Of a stretch of DNA of 64,000 nucleotides, positions 17,186 through 26,692 are shown piece by piece. Position 1 is the stretch's first letter, and every line of letters begins with the position of its first letter. The translations under genes and the position numbers were made by a program. Origin of the DNA: Endozoicomonas sp965199185 (GTDB lineage Bacteria > Pseudomonadota > Gammaproteobacteria > Pseudomonadales > Endozoicomonadaceae). The notes under the pieces were generated by a model. It searched no databases. It saw only the letters and a program-made list of their open reading frames with translations, and was not told the origin of the DNA. Location of the stretch: the NCBI GenBank assembly GCA_965199185.1, contig CBDAQW010000037.1, positions 186,001 to 250,000 on the forward strand, written 5' to 3'.

Positions 17186-18139
17186 ATGACAAAGGCTCGA
17201 ATAGCATTTATCCAGCTGGTTTTTTTCTTGCAAGTATTTATGCTGGCAAAAGTAGATATCTGTATCGCCAATACCAGCTTGATACCCGCTTCAAAATTGG
17301 TATTCAGTAAGCTTGATTTTAGCCCTGAGATTATTGAGAAAGCCGATATTATCAACAATATATTCAAGTTAGGGAAAATTGAAATATTTGATCTGGAACA
17401 GATTCTATCGTCATTTTCCATACCTGCCTTGTTTGGAATAATGAAAAGCAACTGGCATGTTCAAATGGATACTGACAACGCTTTTAAGGATCAGGAACGT
17501 ATGCTCCTACAAAGCAATTTTAAGCGGCTTGGTATGCACGAGGCGATTAATCAGAAAAATAGATTCATCAGTTACCCTGCCCAAAACAGCCTTTTGGTTT
17601 TTCTTGGAGCGCATCCTCGTGTTTTATGTACAATTCTGGATGATCTTAAAGACATTAGCCGGTATGTGGATACAGTATTGGTATCCGCTTCAAATGATAT
17701 CTATAAGAGAAGTGAGTACAGTTGTGATTCTTTGACAAATTACTCGCAAATAGCCATTATGAGATCCCTTGGTGAGAGTGCCTCTTTGCGAGACGTTATA
17801 AAAGCGTACCTTCAATGTTTTGGAATAAATGATGAAAAAATGATATTCATTGATGATACTACTGATGAAATAAACAATAGCGTCAGGTTAAGACAATATT
17901 TACTTCAGAATATTCATTTATTCGATTTCTCGTCATTCAACAAGCTGCTATTAATGGCTCCACAGCCTTTTGCTCTCGAAGCATATCGGGTACTGGAGTT
18001 TTACTTGGGCGACAAAATAAAAACAACCTATAAGCTATATTATTTGTCTTCATTGCAACCCAACCTCATGGAAAGTCTAATCGCATTAATTGATTATCTG
18101 GAAACTGATTATGAACTTCAGTATCTAAAAAACCAGTGA
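17186..18139 (+). CDS. Exported protein with a DUF218 (YdcF/SanA)-like fold, uncertain
   Basis: About 317 residues with a hydrophobic N-terminal signal or anchor segment (IAFIQLVFFLQVFMLA). The body resembles DUF218 proteins: LLVFLGAH, a TVLVSAS strand, MIFIDDTTDEINNSVRLRQYL and then LLLMAPQPFALEAYRVLEFY. These correspond to the family's GG, acidic 'NT..N' and 'H..RA' regions, but with several key residues changed. DUF218 proteins are envelope-associated and mostly of unknown biochemistry. The ATG at 17186 lacks a strong ribosome site and an upstream TTG is possible. The GC is lower than in core genes. The next gene may be a distant relative. Confidence 0.55.
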   Translation: MTKARIAFIQLVFFLQVFMLAKVDICIANTSLIPASKLVFSKLDFSPEIIEKADIINNIFKLGKIEIFDLEQILSSFSIPALFGIMKSNWHVQMDTDNAFKDQERMLLQSNFKRLGMHEAINQKNRFISYPAQNSLLVFLGAHPRVLCTILDDLKDISRYVDTVLVSASNDIYKRSEYSCDSLTNYSQIAIMRSLGESASLRDVIKAYLQCFGINDEKMIFIDDTTDEINNSVRLRQYLLQNIHLFDFSSFNKLLLMAPQPFALEAYRVLEFYLGDKIKTTYKLYYLSSLQPNLMESLIALIDYLETDYELQYLKNQ

Positions 18140-18177
18140 CAATAAACTGATTTATCGTCTAATGGATATATTTTTGT

Positions 18178-19572
18178 ATGGGTTTCTCTTCAATTTTTGT
18201 TATTCATAAAATCAGCGCCTTTTATATATTTTGTTATCTGACAATATTTCATGAAATTAATGTTGCAGACTGCCAATTATGTTATCTGATAAATAATTCA
18301 ACACATTGTGATTGCCTTCTAAAAAGTGATTTTTCGAGATCTACCTTGTTTGAAGGCGATGTTGGGTCACAGCACTCAGAACTCTGTTATATTAAACAAC
18401 TTAAAAAAACAAATATCGTAAAAAAATATGACCAAATAAAACTATTTCATGATATCTCACCAAGGCCTTTAAACTATATACAGCAAAATGCAGTTTTCGA
18501 CCTGCTAATGCATCAGAACATTACAGAGCATGATTTTGATATTTCCAATATTGTTAGATTGACTCAAAGACAGGATATTGCTTCGCTCTCTTATCAACAA
18601 TGGCATCAAATGCAGGACTGGCGTCAAAAAGAAGGTGTTATATTGCCGATTAATAGCTGTCCAGATAAAGTGATGTGTGATGAATGTACGTCAGACATTC
18701 TACAAAAGATTGGTGTTTACATGCCTTTTTTCCCTCCTTTCAGGGAATATAGGTATACAATATTGCCGGGTGGCAGTATTCAGGAAATGCAGTTCAGAAT
18801 AATAGCTTTGCTTGCAGTGCTAAGTATCCATGGTAAAAAGGAGGGGTTTAGTCTTGGTAAAATATGGGGGATAACCTGCGATAGAAATATTCCTTCGTCA
18901 GAATATGAACAATATGAAGATATGACCTTCCTTTCTATTGTAAAAATAAAAGGTTCAGCCATTGTCAAGACAGGACTTAATTCTGAAGAGCCTTTAACTG
19001 AAACATCAGCTTTAAAAGGGATATTCTACAGCTTGATACTATTTTGTAATGACACTGAATTTTATGAGAACAATAAGTTTACTGAAACAGGGTATCACTT
19101 ATCTCAGCCTATCAGTTTCAAGTCAGATGATAGTTTTGAATCAATTTTGTATGAGTCAGTTGATGGGGGTTTTTTACTGAATGAAAAATTTAGAGAAGCT
19201 TCTTGCGACTTCACAAAAAAATACTACGAAACCCATCTTGATTTTCATGAGACCAGGCAGCGTAAGCTAGGTAACGTGATTATAAAACGCCCTACAACGA
19301 AAGAAACTATTAAAACCTGGTTGATTGATATGGGTAAATCAATCTGCAAAGGTACTGAAGAATGCTACTTTATGATGATTAGTAATGCGCCTCATATAAT
19401 GTATCAACATATCGCCATACTTCAAGGGCTGGAAGAATATGCGCTCTCTCAAAATAAATCCTGGTCGTTAATTACTGGTGGACCAGCTGCTTCCCTGAAA
19501 ATCCCTGTCGCCTATGCATTAGATGATTTGACAAAGCTGCTTTATCTGGAAGACAAACACCCACCTCGTTAG
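18178..19572 (+). CDS. Exported protein of unknown function, stop codon inside an IS end
   Basis: 464 residues beginning with a hydrophobic signal-like segment (about 5-25) and several Cys pairs (CQLC, CDCL, CDEC) that suggest disulfides or metal binding outside the cytoplasm. C-terminal segments (ILPGGSIQEMQFR, FMMISNAPHIMYQ) weakly recall the DUF218 layout of the preceding gene, so the two may be paralogues. The last sense codon is directly followed by TAG, which is the first base triplet of an insertion-sequence terminal repeat. The original protein may therefore have been longer. Low GC fits an acquired gene. No function is proposed. Confidence 0.6.
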   Translation: MGFSSIFVIHKISAFYIFCYLTIFHEINVADCQLCYLINNSTHCDCLLKSDFSRSTLFEGDVGSQHSELCYIKQLKKTNIVKKYDQIKLFHDISPRPLNYIQQNAVFDLLMHQNITEHDFDISNIVRLTQRQDIASLSYQQWHQMQDWRQKEGVILPINSCPDKVMCDECTSDILQKIGVYMPFFPPFREYRYTILPGGSIQEMQFRIIALLAVLSIHGKKEGFSLGKIWGITCDRNIPSSEYEQYEDMTFLSIVKIKGSAIVKTGLNSEEPLTETSALKGIFYSLILFCNDTEFYENNKFTETGYHLSQPISFKSDDSFESILYESVDGGFLLNEKFREASCDFTKKYYETHLDFHETRQRKLGNVIIKRPTTKETIKTWLIDMGKSICKGTEECYFMMISNAPHIMYQHIAILQGLEEYALSQNKSWSLITGGPAASLKIPVAYALDDLTKLLYLEDKHPPR

Positions 19573-20032
19573 GGTAGTAGCATTTTACCTTTGGTGGCCA
19601 TATCATGATCCAGCGCCTTGGTAGTCTTTGCGCCTCTGCCCGCGCCACCTCGGGAAAAATCTCCGAGATTGACGGTCGTCTTACAATCTATGCCGATTTG
19701 CAGGGTTTTGTCTCAGTCCTCATCCCATGCTTTTTCTTAAATCAACTTTTCCATAACAGGTCAGGCCTGTACGCTTCTCATTCATCCCGAGTTGAACCGT
19801 TTTGCAACCAACACTAAACTCCGTTTCGGTTAGTTGGGCGCTTCCATAGCAGAGTGTTTCAGCAATCTCTGCCATGAAGGCTCTGCGCTCATGTCCTTTG
19901 AGTTTGGTTGTAGCTAATTTGATGAGGTGCCTACATTCATCCGATATTTCGATATTCATAACAACGGAGAGATGGGGAGTAGGTAGAAAGTGCCCACAAT
20001 ACTCCGGTAAGGTGTTCTATGCCACTACCCTA
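19570..20032 (-). mobile_element. ISAzo13-type insertion sequence remnant (about 463 bp)
   Basis: The ends are imperfect inverted repeats, TAGGGTAGTAGCAT on the left and TAGGGTAGTGGCAT read inward from the right. Reading from the right end on the minus strand, 19959-19720 encodes a transposase N-terminus (GHERRAFMAEIAETL, TVQLGMNEKRTGL). After a frame change, a fragment near 19715-19585 reads DKTLQIGIDCKTTVNLGDFS and RGGAGR...KALDHD, resembling the ISAzo13 catalytic-core region. The rest of the transposase is deleted up to the left end, so it cannot move by itself. It fills most of the gap between the upstream gene and ppk. Confidence 0.75.
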
Positions 20033-20118
20033 AAGTCATAAGCTAACATATGATTAATGATTGAGAACTGACAACCCAAGACATCTGTTTCAAACGAGTA
20101 TCCGAAGTAAGAGGCCCT

Positions 20119-22332
20119 ATGGACAATTCATCCCTGAACACGGACGCTCAAGACGCCCGGATTACCGAAGACATAACACCCCCAAAAACGACTCAGGGGG
20201 CTGACAATAGTAAACCCGCCCCGCCCAAACTTACCGATTATAATAATCCCGATTATTACAATAACCGCGAACTTAGCCACCTTGCGTTCAATATCCGGGT
20301 TTTGGAGCAGGCTTTAAACGAAGAACATCCTTTGTTGGAACGCTTTCGCTTTCTGCTGATATTCAGCTCTAACATAGATGAGTTCTTTGAAATACGGGTA
20401 GCCGGACTGAAACAACAGGTCGATTTCTCCCGTGAACAGGTTGGTCTTGACGGACTGGGGCCTCAGCAGGTGCTTAAACAGATTAGTCATACCGCCAAAG
20501 AGTACGTCCAGCGCCAATATCAGGTTCTTAATGAAACACTATTGCCTTCTCTGCGCAATGAAGGCATCCGTTTTCTACGCCGCAATGAGCTGTCTGACAA
20601 ACAAAGGGCATGGATCAAGCGGTTCTTTTATCATGAGGTAATGCCGATTATCAGCCCGATTGGTCTAGACCCGGCACACCCATTCCCTCGTCTGGCAAAC
20701 AAACTATTGTGCTTTATCGTTTCACTCGAAGGTAAAGATGCTTTTGGTCGGGATACGGGTATGGCGATTATTCCTGCACCTCGCTCGTTACCACGCATTG
20801 TGAAAATGCCGGAAGATGTGTGTGATGGTAATAAAAACGACTATGTATTTCTTTCTTCCATTATTCATCGCCATGTTTCAGACCTGTTTCCCGGCATGGA
20901 TGTCAAAGGCTGCTATCAGTTCCGCCTAACCAGAAACAGTGATTTAGACCTTGAAGACGAGGTAGAAGACCTTGCCAAAGCACTTCAGGGTGAGTTGTTA
21001 TCCCGTCGATATGGTAAGGCGGTGCGCCTGGAGGTTGTCGATAACTGTCCACAGCCTTTGGTTGATTTTCTCCTGAATGAATTTGGTCTTACCGAAGACG
21101 AGCTTTATCAAGTTCATGGACCTGTAAATCTGACCCGGATGATGTCTGTGTGTGACAACAAGGGAAAGCCTGATCTGAGCTTTAAGTCATTCACTCCGGG
21201 CTACCCAAAAGGGCTGCACAGCAAGCGTAAGCATGGTAACAATGTGCTGGATCTGGTTGCCAAGCAGGATATTTTATTGCACCACCCCTTTGAATCGTTC
21301 ACGCCGGTCGTCGATATGTTGCGCCAAGCGGCCAAAGACCCCAATGTTCTGGCTATACGGCAAACACTGTATCGTACGGGTGCCCATTCTGAAATAGTCG
21401 ATGCACTGGTAGAAGCTGCCCGGCACGGCAAAGAGGTGACCGTTGTCGTCGAAATCCGGGCTCGTTTTGATGAAGAAGAAAATCTGGCGCTGGCACGACG
21501 TTTACAGGAAGCCGGAGCCGTCGTCGTTTATGGTGTCGTGGGTTATAAAACCCACGCCAAGATGATGTTGATCGTCCGTCGGGAAGGTCGCACCATCCAG
21601 CGTTATGCTCACCTTGGCACTGGTAACTATCATGCCGGTAACGCCAGACTTTATACGGATTACAGCCTGCTGACCTGTGACAAGGTATTGGCTAATGATG
21701 TGCATAAAATCTTCCAGCAGCTTACCGGCATGGGCAGAGCGGTGCGGGTTCGCAAACTCTTTCATGCACCTTTTACACTGAAAAAAAATCTGCTTGAACT
21801 CATCAACGCTGAAGCAGCCAACGCCAGAGACGGCAAACCTGCCCGGATCATTATCAAAATAAACTCTCTCACTGAAGCTCAGATTATGAAGGCGCTGTAT
21901 AAAGCTTCTCAGGCAGGTGTTCAGATAGATCTGATTGTCCGTGGCATCTGTTGCCTTAAGCCTGGTATTGAAGGGCTTTCTGACAATATCACTGTGCGCT
22001 CAATTGTTGGTCGCTTCCTGGAGCATACCCGAATTTATTATTTTGAAAACGGTGAGGAAGATGCTTTGGTGTATTGTTCCAGTGCTGATGGGATGATTCG
22101 CAATCTGGATATGCGAGTAGAAACCTGCTTCCCTATCGAAGACCCAAAACTGGCAGCAAGGGTTAAGAAAGAGCTGGAGTACTATCTGAACGACAACAGT
22201 CGTAGTTGGCAGCTTCAACCAGATGGCACTTATGAGCGCAACAGGCCTACTAGAGGGCAGCGTCGTCGTAACGCCCAGGAGCGATTGTTGGAAAATATGG
22301 CCGTTGCTATCGCCAAGAAAAAAGCGGAGTGA
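20119..22332 (+). CDS. ppk: Polyphosphate kinase Ppk1
   Basis: Makes inorganic polyphosphate reversibly from ATP; part of the phosphate, stress and virulence economy, and fitting near a PhoBR-bearing region. Domain order is as in the family: N-terminal helical domain with LSHLAFNIRVLEQA, head domain, then two phospholipase-D-like catalytic domains. The catalytic histidines lie in YKTHAKM and HLGTGNY. At 737 residues it is slightly longer than E. coli Ppk (about 690), mainly from a low-complexity N-terminal 40 residues and a basic C-terminus. The ATG has GAGG upstream. A REP-like hairpin follows the stop. Confidence 0.96.
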   Translation: MDNSSLNTDAQDARITEDITPPKTTQGADNSKPAPPKLTDYNNPDYYNNRELSHLAFNIRVLEQALNEEHPLLERFRFLLIFSSNIDEFFEIRVAGLKQQVDFSREQVGLDGLGPQQVLKQISHTAKEYVQRQYQVLNETLLPSLRNEGIRFLRRNELSDKQRAWIKRFFYHEVMPIISPIGLDPAHPFPRLANKLLCFIVSLEGKDAFGRDTGMAIIPAPRSLPRIVKMPEDVCDGNKNDYVFLSSIIHRHVSDLFPGMDVKGCYQFRLTRNSDLDLEDEVEDLAKALQGELLSRRYGKAVRLEVVDNCPQPLVDFLLNEFGLTEDELYQVHGPVNLTRMMSVCDNKGKPDLSFKSFTPGYPKGLHSKRKHGNNVLDLVAKQDILLHHPFESFTPVVDMLRQAAKDPNVLAIRQTLYRTGAHSEIVDALVEAARHGKEVTVVVEIRARFDEEENLALARRLQEAGAVVVYGVVGYKTHAKMMLIVRREGRTIQRYAHLGTGNYHAGNARLYTDYSLLTCDKVLANDVHKIFQQLTGMGRAVRVRKLFHAPFTLKKNLLELINAEAANARDGKPARIIIKINSLTEAQIMKALYKASQAGVQIDLIVRGICCLKPGIEGLSDNITVRSIVGRFLEHTRIYYFENGEEDALVYCSSADGMIRNLDMRVETCFPIEDPKLAARVKKELEYYLNDNSRSWQLQPDGTYERNRPTRGQRRRNAQERLLENMAVAIAKKKAE

Positions 22333-22340
22333 TATGGCAG

Positions 22341-22367
22341 GTCGGTATGTCTGAAGGACATGCCGAC
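22341..22367. repeat. Solitary REP-like hairpin after ppk
   Basis: GTCGGTATGTC-TGAA-GGACATGCCGAC forms an almost perfect stem-loop. Its sequence matches the second hairpin of the BIME-like repeats found elsewhere in this window, so it is probably a single REP unit. It could also act as an RNA 3'-end stabiliser for ppk. Confidence 0.65.
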
Positions 22368-22443
22368 AATACGCTCAAAGTGCATCATAAGATTTGATAG
22401 ATTTGAGGTATACTCACCGCAACAACATCAAAAAATAACAATC

Positions 22444-23226
22444 ATGTGTTTAATTGTATTTTCCTGGCGACCAAACCATCAGCACCCTCTCATTTTATTA
22501 GCAAACCGTGATGAATTTTATCAGCGGCTGACACTGCCCGTTCATCACTGGGAAGATCAGCCCAATATTCTCGGCGGTCGTGATATGAAAGCCGGTGGTG
22601 GTTGGTTAGCGGTTGACTCAAGTGGCCGTCTTGCCGCTGTGACCAATTTCCGTGAATGGCCTGTGCAGGAATACCCTCGCTCAAGGGGCGAACTAGTCAG
22701 TCAGTTTTTATCTCAGACGCTATCAGCTGCTGAATATTTGCAAGCAGTCAGGCAACGAGCCAACCAATATGCCGGTTTTAATCTCTTGCTGATGGATGAA
22801 TCCGGCATGTTCTACTACTCCAATCGCACACAGAACTCGCGGCACTATCAGCAACTGACTCCGGGCTGTTATGGGTTATGCAATCATCTTCTGGATACCC
22901 CCTGGCCGAAACTCCAGAAAACCAAAACCCATTTTCAAACATTGTTGAATGATTCAGATGCTGATGCCTCTGCATTTATTGAATTGATGCAGGATGAACA
23001 AAAAGCAGACGACCATCTACTCCCGAATACCGGGGTTCGGAGTGATTTTGAAAAACTGGTGTCCAGCCCGTTTATCAGCAGCAGGGATTACGGTACTCGC
23101 AATACCAGCTTACTGCTTTTCCACAGGGATGGTGCGCTTTCATGGACAGAACAAAATTATTTGCCTTATGGCAGAAAAGGTGAATCACAATTTCTGCAGA
23201 CAGCCACTTCGCACAACGTTCTTTGA
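22444..23226 (+). CDS. NRDE (TANGO2) family protein
   Basis: A 260-residue Ntn-hydrolase-fold protein of the NRDE/TANGO2 family. It starts MCLIVFSW, with the conserved Cys2 as the presumed nucleophile, followed by LLANRDEF, which contains the family name motif. Further signatures are GGRDMKAGGGWLAV, AAVTNFRE and a C-terminal GTRNTSLLLF. Human TANGO2 relates to metabolism and haem or lipid handling, but the bacterial role is unknown. The ATG encoding MC is chosen rather than an upstream in-frame start because Cys2 must be exposed in this family. Confidence 0.85.
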   Translation: MCLIVFSWRPNHQHPLILLANRDEFYQRLTLPVHHWEDQPNILGGRDMKAGGGWLAVDSSGRLAAVTNFREWPVQEYPRSRGELVSQFLSQTLSAAEYLQAVRQRANQYAGFNLLLMDESGMFYYSNRTQNSRHYQQLTPGCYGLCNHLLDTPWPKLQKTKTHFQTLLNDSDADASAFIELMQDEQKADDHLLPNTGVRSDFEKLVSSPFISSRDYGTRNTSLLLFHRDGALSWTEQNYLPYGRKGESQFLQTATSHNVL

Positions 23227-23275
23227 GTTTTTTGAACTATCATAGATAGTCAGAAATCCAGCAGGCGCTCTGATT

Positions 23276-23722
23276 ATGAAAGCTATGAACACCGCTTTTC
23301 TTCCTCATTTAAGAAAGAGGTTTCTGCCGATAATTTTGCCTCTTTTTTTGGGTCTATTTGGTTTTCTTTCTTCCAAATGCATAATGGCAGAGGAATGGAT
23401 TGACCTTGGCAAAGCCCGGTCCGGCATGAGTACAGAGCGGAAAGTCTTTCATCTGGAAGGCAGCCGTCAGTTTAGTAAACTTCGTTTTCATACCGAAAAT
23501 GGGGATATTCTGCTGAAGAAAACCAAAATACACTTCGGCAACCAGCAAGCGGTTATAGAAGGGCTACAGAAGTTAATCAAAGTTGGCGGTTACTCCAGGG
23601 CCATTCCTCTGGCTCACAAACAACGATCTATCCAAAAAGTAGAAGTGTTTTATAGCGTAGTGAAACAAACTTCACCTATCATAGACCCTCAGATAACGCT
23701 TATGGGGGTCGAAGCTCTTTAA
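23276..23722 (+). CDS. Exported DUF2541-like protein
   Basis: 148 residues with a basic N-terminus and a hydrophobic stretch (about 17-35) ending near an Ala-Glu cleavage site, so it is probably periplasmic. The mature part has the pattern of DUF2541 small beta proteins: EEWIDLGKARSGMSTERKV, FSKLRFHTENGDILLKKTKI, HFGN, SRAIPLAHKQRSIQKVEVFY. The fold is beta-rich and binding in nature, with unknown function. It lies 49 bases after the NRDE gene in the same direction and converges on ptsP. Confidence 0.6.
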   Translation: MKAMNTAFLPHLRKRFLPIILPLFLGLFGFLSSKCIMAEEWIDLGKARSGMSTERKVFHLEGSRQFSKLRFHTENGDILLKKTKIHFGNQQAVIEGLQKLIKVGGYSRAIPLAHKQRSIQKVEVFYSVVKQTSPIIDPQITLMGVEAL

Positions 23723-23781
23723 GATTGAGCCAGTAAGCCAGCAAATAAGCCAGCAAAAAAAGTACTGTTCATCCTGGGCTG

Positions 23782-23810
23782 GTCGAAGGGTGATATGCAG
23801 CCCCTTCGAC
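23782..23810. terminator. Hairpin between convergent genes
   Basis: GTCGAAGGG and CCCCTTCGAC pair around a ten-base loop between the DUF2541-like gene and ptsP. No T run follows on either strand, so it may be a bidirectional terminator or a fragment of the same palindrome family as the repeat at 10391-10435 (shared GTCGAAG/CTTCGAC). Confidence 0.45.
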
Positions 23811-23853
23811 AGCATTAGAGCGAACGCTGGTATGTTCTGGATTGTCACAGCAC

Positions 23854-26127
23854 TTAAAAACGCCGACTCTTAACACCAAGCACTTTGCCCATGCCTTCCT
23901 TACAAAGCGTCAGCTCCAGAGTGCTGCGAATTACCTGAGCATTATCATGCTGCTGCAGATCAGCAAGAATACTTTTAGCTCTGTCCATCGTGATACGACG
24001 AAGCATCCATTTCACTTTGAGCAGGTTGGTGGCACTCATCGATAACATATCAAAACCCATCGCCATCAACAGCACCGCAGCAGCAGGATCACCTGCCATT
24101 TCACCACAGATAGCGACAGGCTTGCCTTCCTTGTGAGCATCTTTCACTACTTTCTGCAAAGCCTGCAATACAGCAGGATGGAAAGAGTGATAAAGGTCTG
24201 ACACTCGGGGATTATTACGATCTACCGCCAACAAATATTGAATAAGATCGTTAGAACCAATGGACAGAAAATCCACCATTCTGGCCAGATCACGCACCAT
24301 ATAAACCGCTGCGGGTACTTCAATCATCACACCAACCGGCGGCATGACCACTGGCAGCCCTTCAGCCAATACTTCAACATGAGCCCGGTGAATCAGTCGC
24401 AATGCCTCTTCTACCTCAAAGATGCTGGATATCATGGGCAGCATAATTCGCAGGTTATCCAGCCCGACACTGGCTTTGAGCATAGCCCGCACCTGTACCA
24501 GAAATATTTCCGGGTGATCTAACGTAACGCGTATACCGCGCCAGCCAAGAAACGGGTTGTCTTCTTTGATCGGAAAATAACTGAGTGCCTTATCGCCACC
24601 AATATCCAGTGTACGCATAGTGACCGGCCGGGGTGCAAAGGCTTCCAGTTGATGACGATATATTTTCTCCTGCTCTGATTCACTGGGGAAGCGCTCACGA
24701 ATCATGAAAGGAACTTCAGTACGATACAAACCGACACCTTCGGCACCACGATCGAGAGAGCGAACGGTATCCGTCATCAGCCCGGTATTGACCCAGAGTG
24801 GAATTCGATAATCATCAGGGGTAATGCAGGGCAGTTCACTGATTGCCTCAAGCCCTTCGGAAAACTCCTGTTCTTCTTCAAATACAGCCTGATAGTGATC
24901 CAGAAGCTCCTGAGAAGGGCTGGAATACACCAGCCCGAGATTGCCATCAACAATCAGCTGTTTACCGGACACCTTTTGCCAGGGTAATTCCACCGCCCCC
25001 ATCACCGTTGGAATACCCATAGCTCTTGCCAGAATAGCTGCATGGGAATTACTGGAACCATGAGCAGAAACTAACCCTACCAAACGATCATGGGGCACTT
25101 CTCCGAGCATCACCGGAGACAGCTCTTCACTGATAAGGATGGTGTTTTCAGGGTATTCGATGACCGAGTGCTCACTCTGCTGGAGATATGCCAGAACCCT
25201 GCGCCCAAGATCACGAACATCCGATGCTCTTTCCCTTAAATAAGCATCCTCCATGATCTCAAAGTTGCTGACATGTTGATCAATCACCTGCCTTAGCGCA
25301 CCCTGAGCCCATTGCCCATCAAGAATTTGGTCGCGGATTTCCTGCCCCAAAGCCTGATCGTCCAGCATTCGTATATACACATCAAATAACGCTTGTTCTT
25401 CGACCGGTAAATGCCCTGCCAATTTTGCCGATGTGGTTTTTAAATCTTCACGGACAGACTCGAGAGCCGAATCCAACAGTGCCAGTTCTTTATCGGTATC
25501 TTTATGCTCCCGGTCCGGAATCCCTTTCAAGTCTGCAGGCGGAGCAATCACCACTGCCTCACCAATAGCCACACCAGTAGCACCGGCACTGCCCTGAAAA
25601 CGCACAATCCGATGTTTGCTGCTGTCTGCGGCAACATTGAGTGAACCCGTTGCCTTGGCATGAGCAATAACGCCCGCCAATTGAGCAGACATGGTCACCA
25701 GAAACGCTTCTTCGTGCTCATCAAAACGGCGTTTTTTGATTTGCTGTACCACCATCACCCCGAGCACATGACGATGATGAATAATAGGAACCCCAAGAAA
25801 CGAATTGAAACGCTCCTCACCGGTTTCTTCAAGGTAATGGTATTTAGGGTGTGAAGAAGCATCTTCAAAGTTGATAGGCTCTTCGCGGGAACCGACAAGC
25901 CCCACAAGCCCTTCAGAAGAGTCCAGAAACGCACGACCAACCGCCTTAGGATTCAAACCTTCGGTAGCCATGAGGGTGTAGTAGTTTTTATCTTCGTCGT
26001 ATAAATAAACCGAGCAAACCTGAGTCTGCATGGCTGACCGAACCCGTCGCACAATAATCTGCAGTGCGGCCTGCAGGTCAGAGGCTGCACTGACTTCCTG
26101 AACGATTGTGCGCAGGGAGTTTAACAT
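23854..26127 (-). CDS. ptsP: Phosphoenolpyruvate-protein phosphotransferase PtsP (EI-Ntr)
   Basis: Enzyme I of the nitrogen-related phosphotransferase system, passing phosphate from PEP to NPr and then EIIA-Ntr; regulatory rather than sugar transporting. It has an N-terminal GAF domain (about 15-155), a linker and PEP-utilising N domain, the phospho-histidine domain with GSSNSHAAILARAMGIPTV, and a C-terminal PEP-binding barrel (EGVGLYRTEVPFM, SIGSNDLIQYLLAVDRNNP, ICGEMAGDP). At 757 residues it matches pseudomonad PtsP. It lies downstream of rppH in the same direction, the standard order. Confidence 0.95.
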   Translation of the reverse strand: MLNSLRTIVQEVSAASDLQAALQIIVRRVRSAMQTQVCSVYLYDEDKNYYTLMATEGLNPKAVGRAFLDSSEGLVGLVGSREEPINFEDASSHPKYHYLEETGEERFNSFLGVPIIHHRHVLGVMVVQQIKKRRFDEHEEAFLVTMSAQLAGVIAHAKATGSLNVAADSSKHRIVRFQGSAGATGVAIGEAVVIAPPADLKGIPDREHKDTDKELALLDSALESVREDLKTTSAKLAGHLPVEEQALFDVYIRMLDDQALGQEIRDQILDGQWAQGALRQVIDQHVSNFEIMEDAYLRERASDVRDLGRRVLAYLQQSEHSVIEYPENTILISEELSPVMLGEVPHDRLVGLVSAHGSSNSHAAILARAMGIPTVMGAVELPWQKVSGKQLIVDGNLGLVYSSPSQELLDHYQAVFEEEQEFSEGLEAISELPCITPDDYRIPLWVNTGLMTDTVRSLDRGAEGVGLYRTEVPFMIRERFPSESEQEKIYRHQLEAFAPRPVTMRTLDIGGDKALSYFPIKEDNPFLGWRGIRVTLDHPEIFLVQVRAMLKASVGLDNLRIMLPMISSIFEVEEALRLIHRAHVEVLAEGLPVVMPPVGVMIEVPAAVYMVRDLARMVDFLSIGSNDLIQYLLAVDRNNPRVSDLYHSFHPAVLQALQKVVKDAHKEGKPVAICGEMAGDPAAAVLLMAMGFDMLSMSATNLLKVKWMLRRITMDRAKSILADLQQHDNAQVIRSTLELTLCKEGMGKVLGVKSRRF

Positions 26128-26203
26128 TCTAAATCCAGTCTGAGATTTTACGCCCCAAAAGAGGTTTATCTATTGTACGACAGTCTCTACAGAATCATGG
26201 TCG

Positions 26204-26692
26204 TCAGGCATCTAGCTGCAATCTGAAGATTCTCGGAGACAACTCTTTTAAAGCTCTTCGGTACACTTCCCTTTTAAAAGACACGACTTGCCCAAGGGGG
26301 TACCAATAACTCGTCCAGCGCCAACCATCAAACTCAGGTGAACTGGTATGATCCACCCTGATACGGTCTTCATTGCTTTTGAGCAGCAGCAGAAACCACT
26401 TCTGCTTTTGCCCGATGCACAACGGATGCTGATCCTTCCGGATCAGGCGTCTGGGAAGACGATAACGCAGCCAGCCTCGGGTACAACCAAGAATTTCGAC
26501 ATCTTCAGGCTGAAGGCCGATTTCTTCGTATAACTCCCTGTACATAGCTTCTTCTGGCACTTCCCCATCATTGATACCACCCTGAGGAAACTGCCAGGCG
26601 TCTTGTCTGATCCGCCGAGCCCACAATACCTGACCGTGATGATTAGCGAGGATAATGCCCACATTGGGCCGAAATCCATCAATATCAATCAC
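26204..26692 (-). CDS. rppH: RNA pyrophosphohydrolase RppH
   Basis: Nudix hydrolase that removes pyrophosphate from 5'-triphosphate ends of mRNA, starting 5'-dependent decay by RNase E. The Nudix box, beginning GGINDGEVPEEAMYRELYEE, occupies residues 38-60 and is complete. The family's YRLP and QKWFLL segments are present. At 162 residues it is of usual length. The start is a GTG. The 76-base gap to ptsP suggests co-transcription. The 287 bases upstream, to the divergent HAD gene, hold both promoters but no site I can define firmly. Confidence 0.95.
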   Translation of the reverse strand: MIDIDGFRPNVGIILANHHGQVLWARRIRQDAWQFPQGGINDGEVPEEAMYRELYEEIGLQPEDVEILGCTRGWLRYRLPRRLIRKDQHPLCIGQKQKWFLLLLKSNEDRIRVDHTSSPEFDGWRWTSYWYPLGQVVSFKREVYRRALKELSPRIFRLQLDA

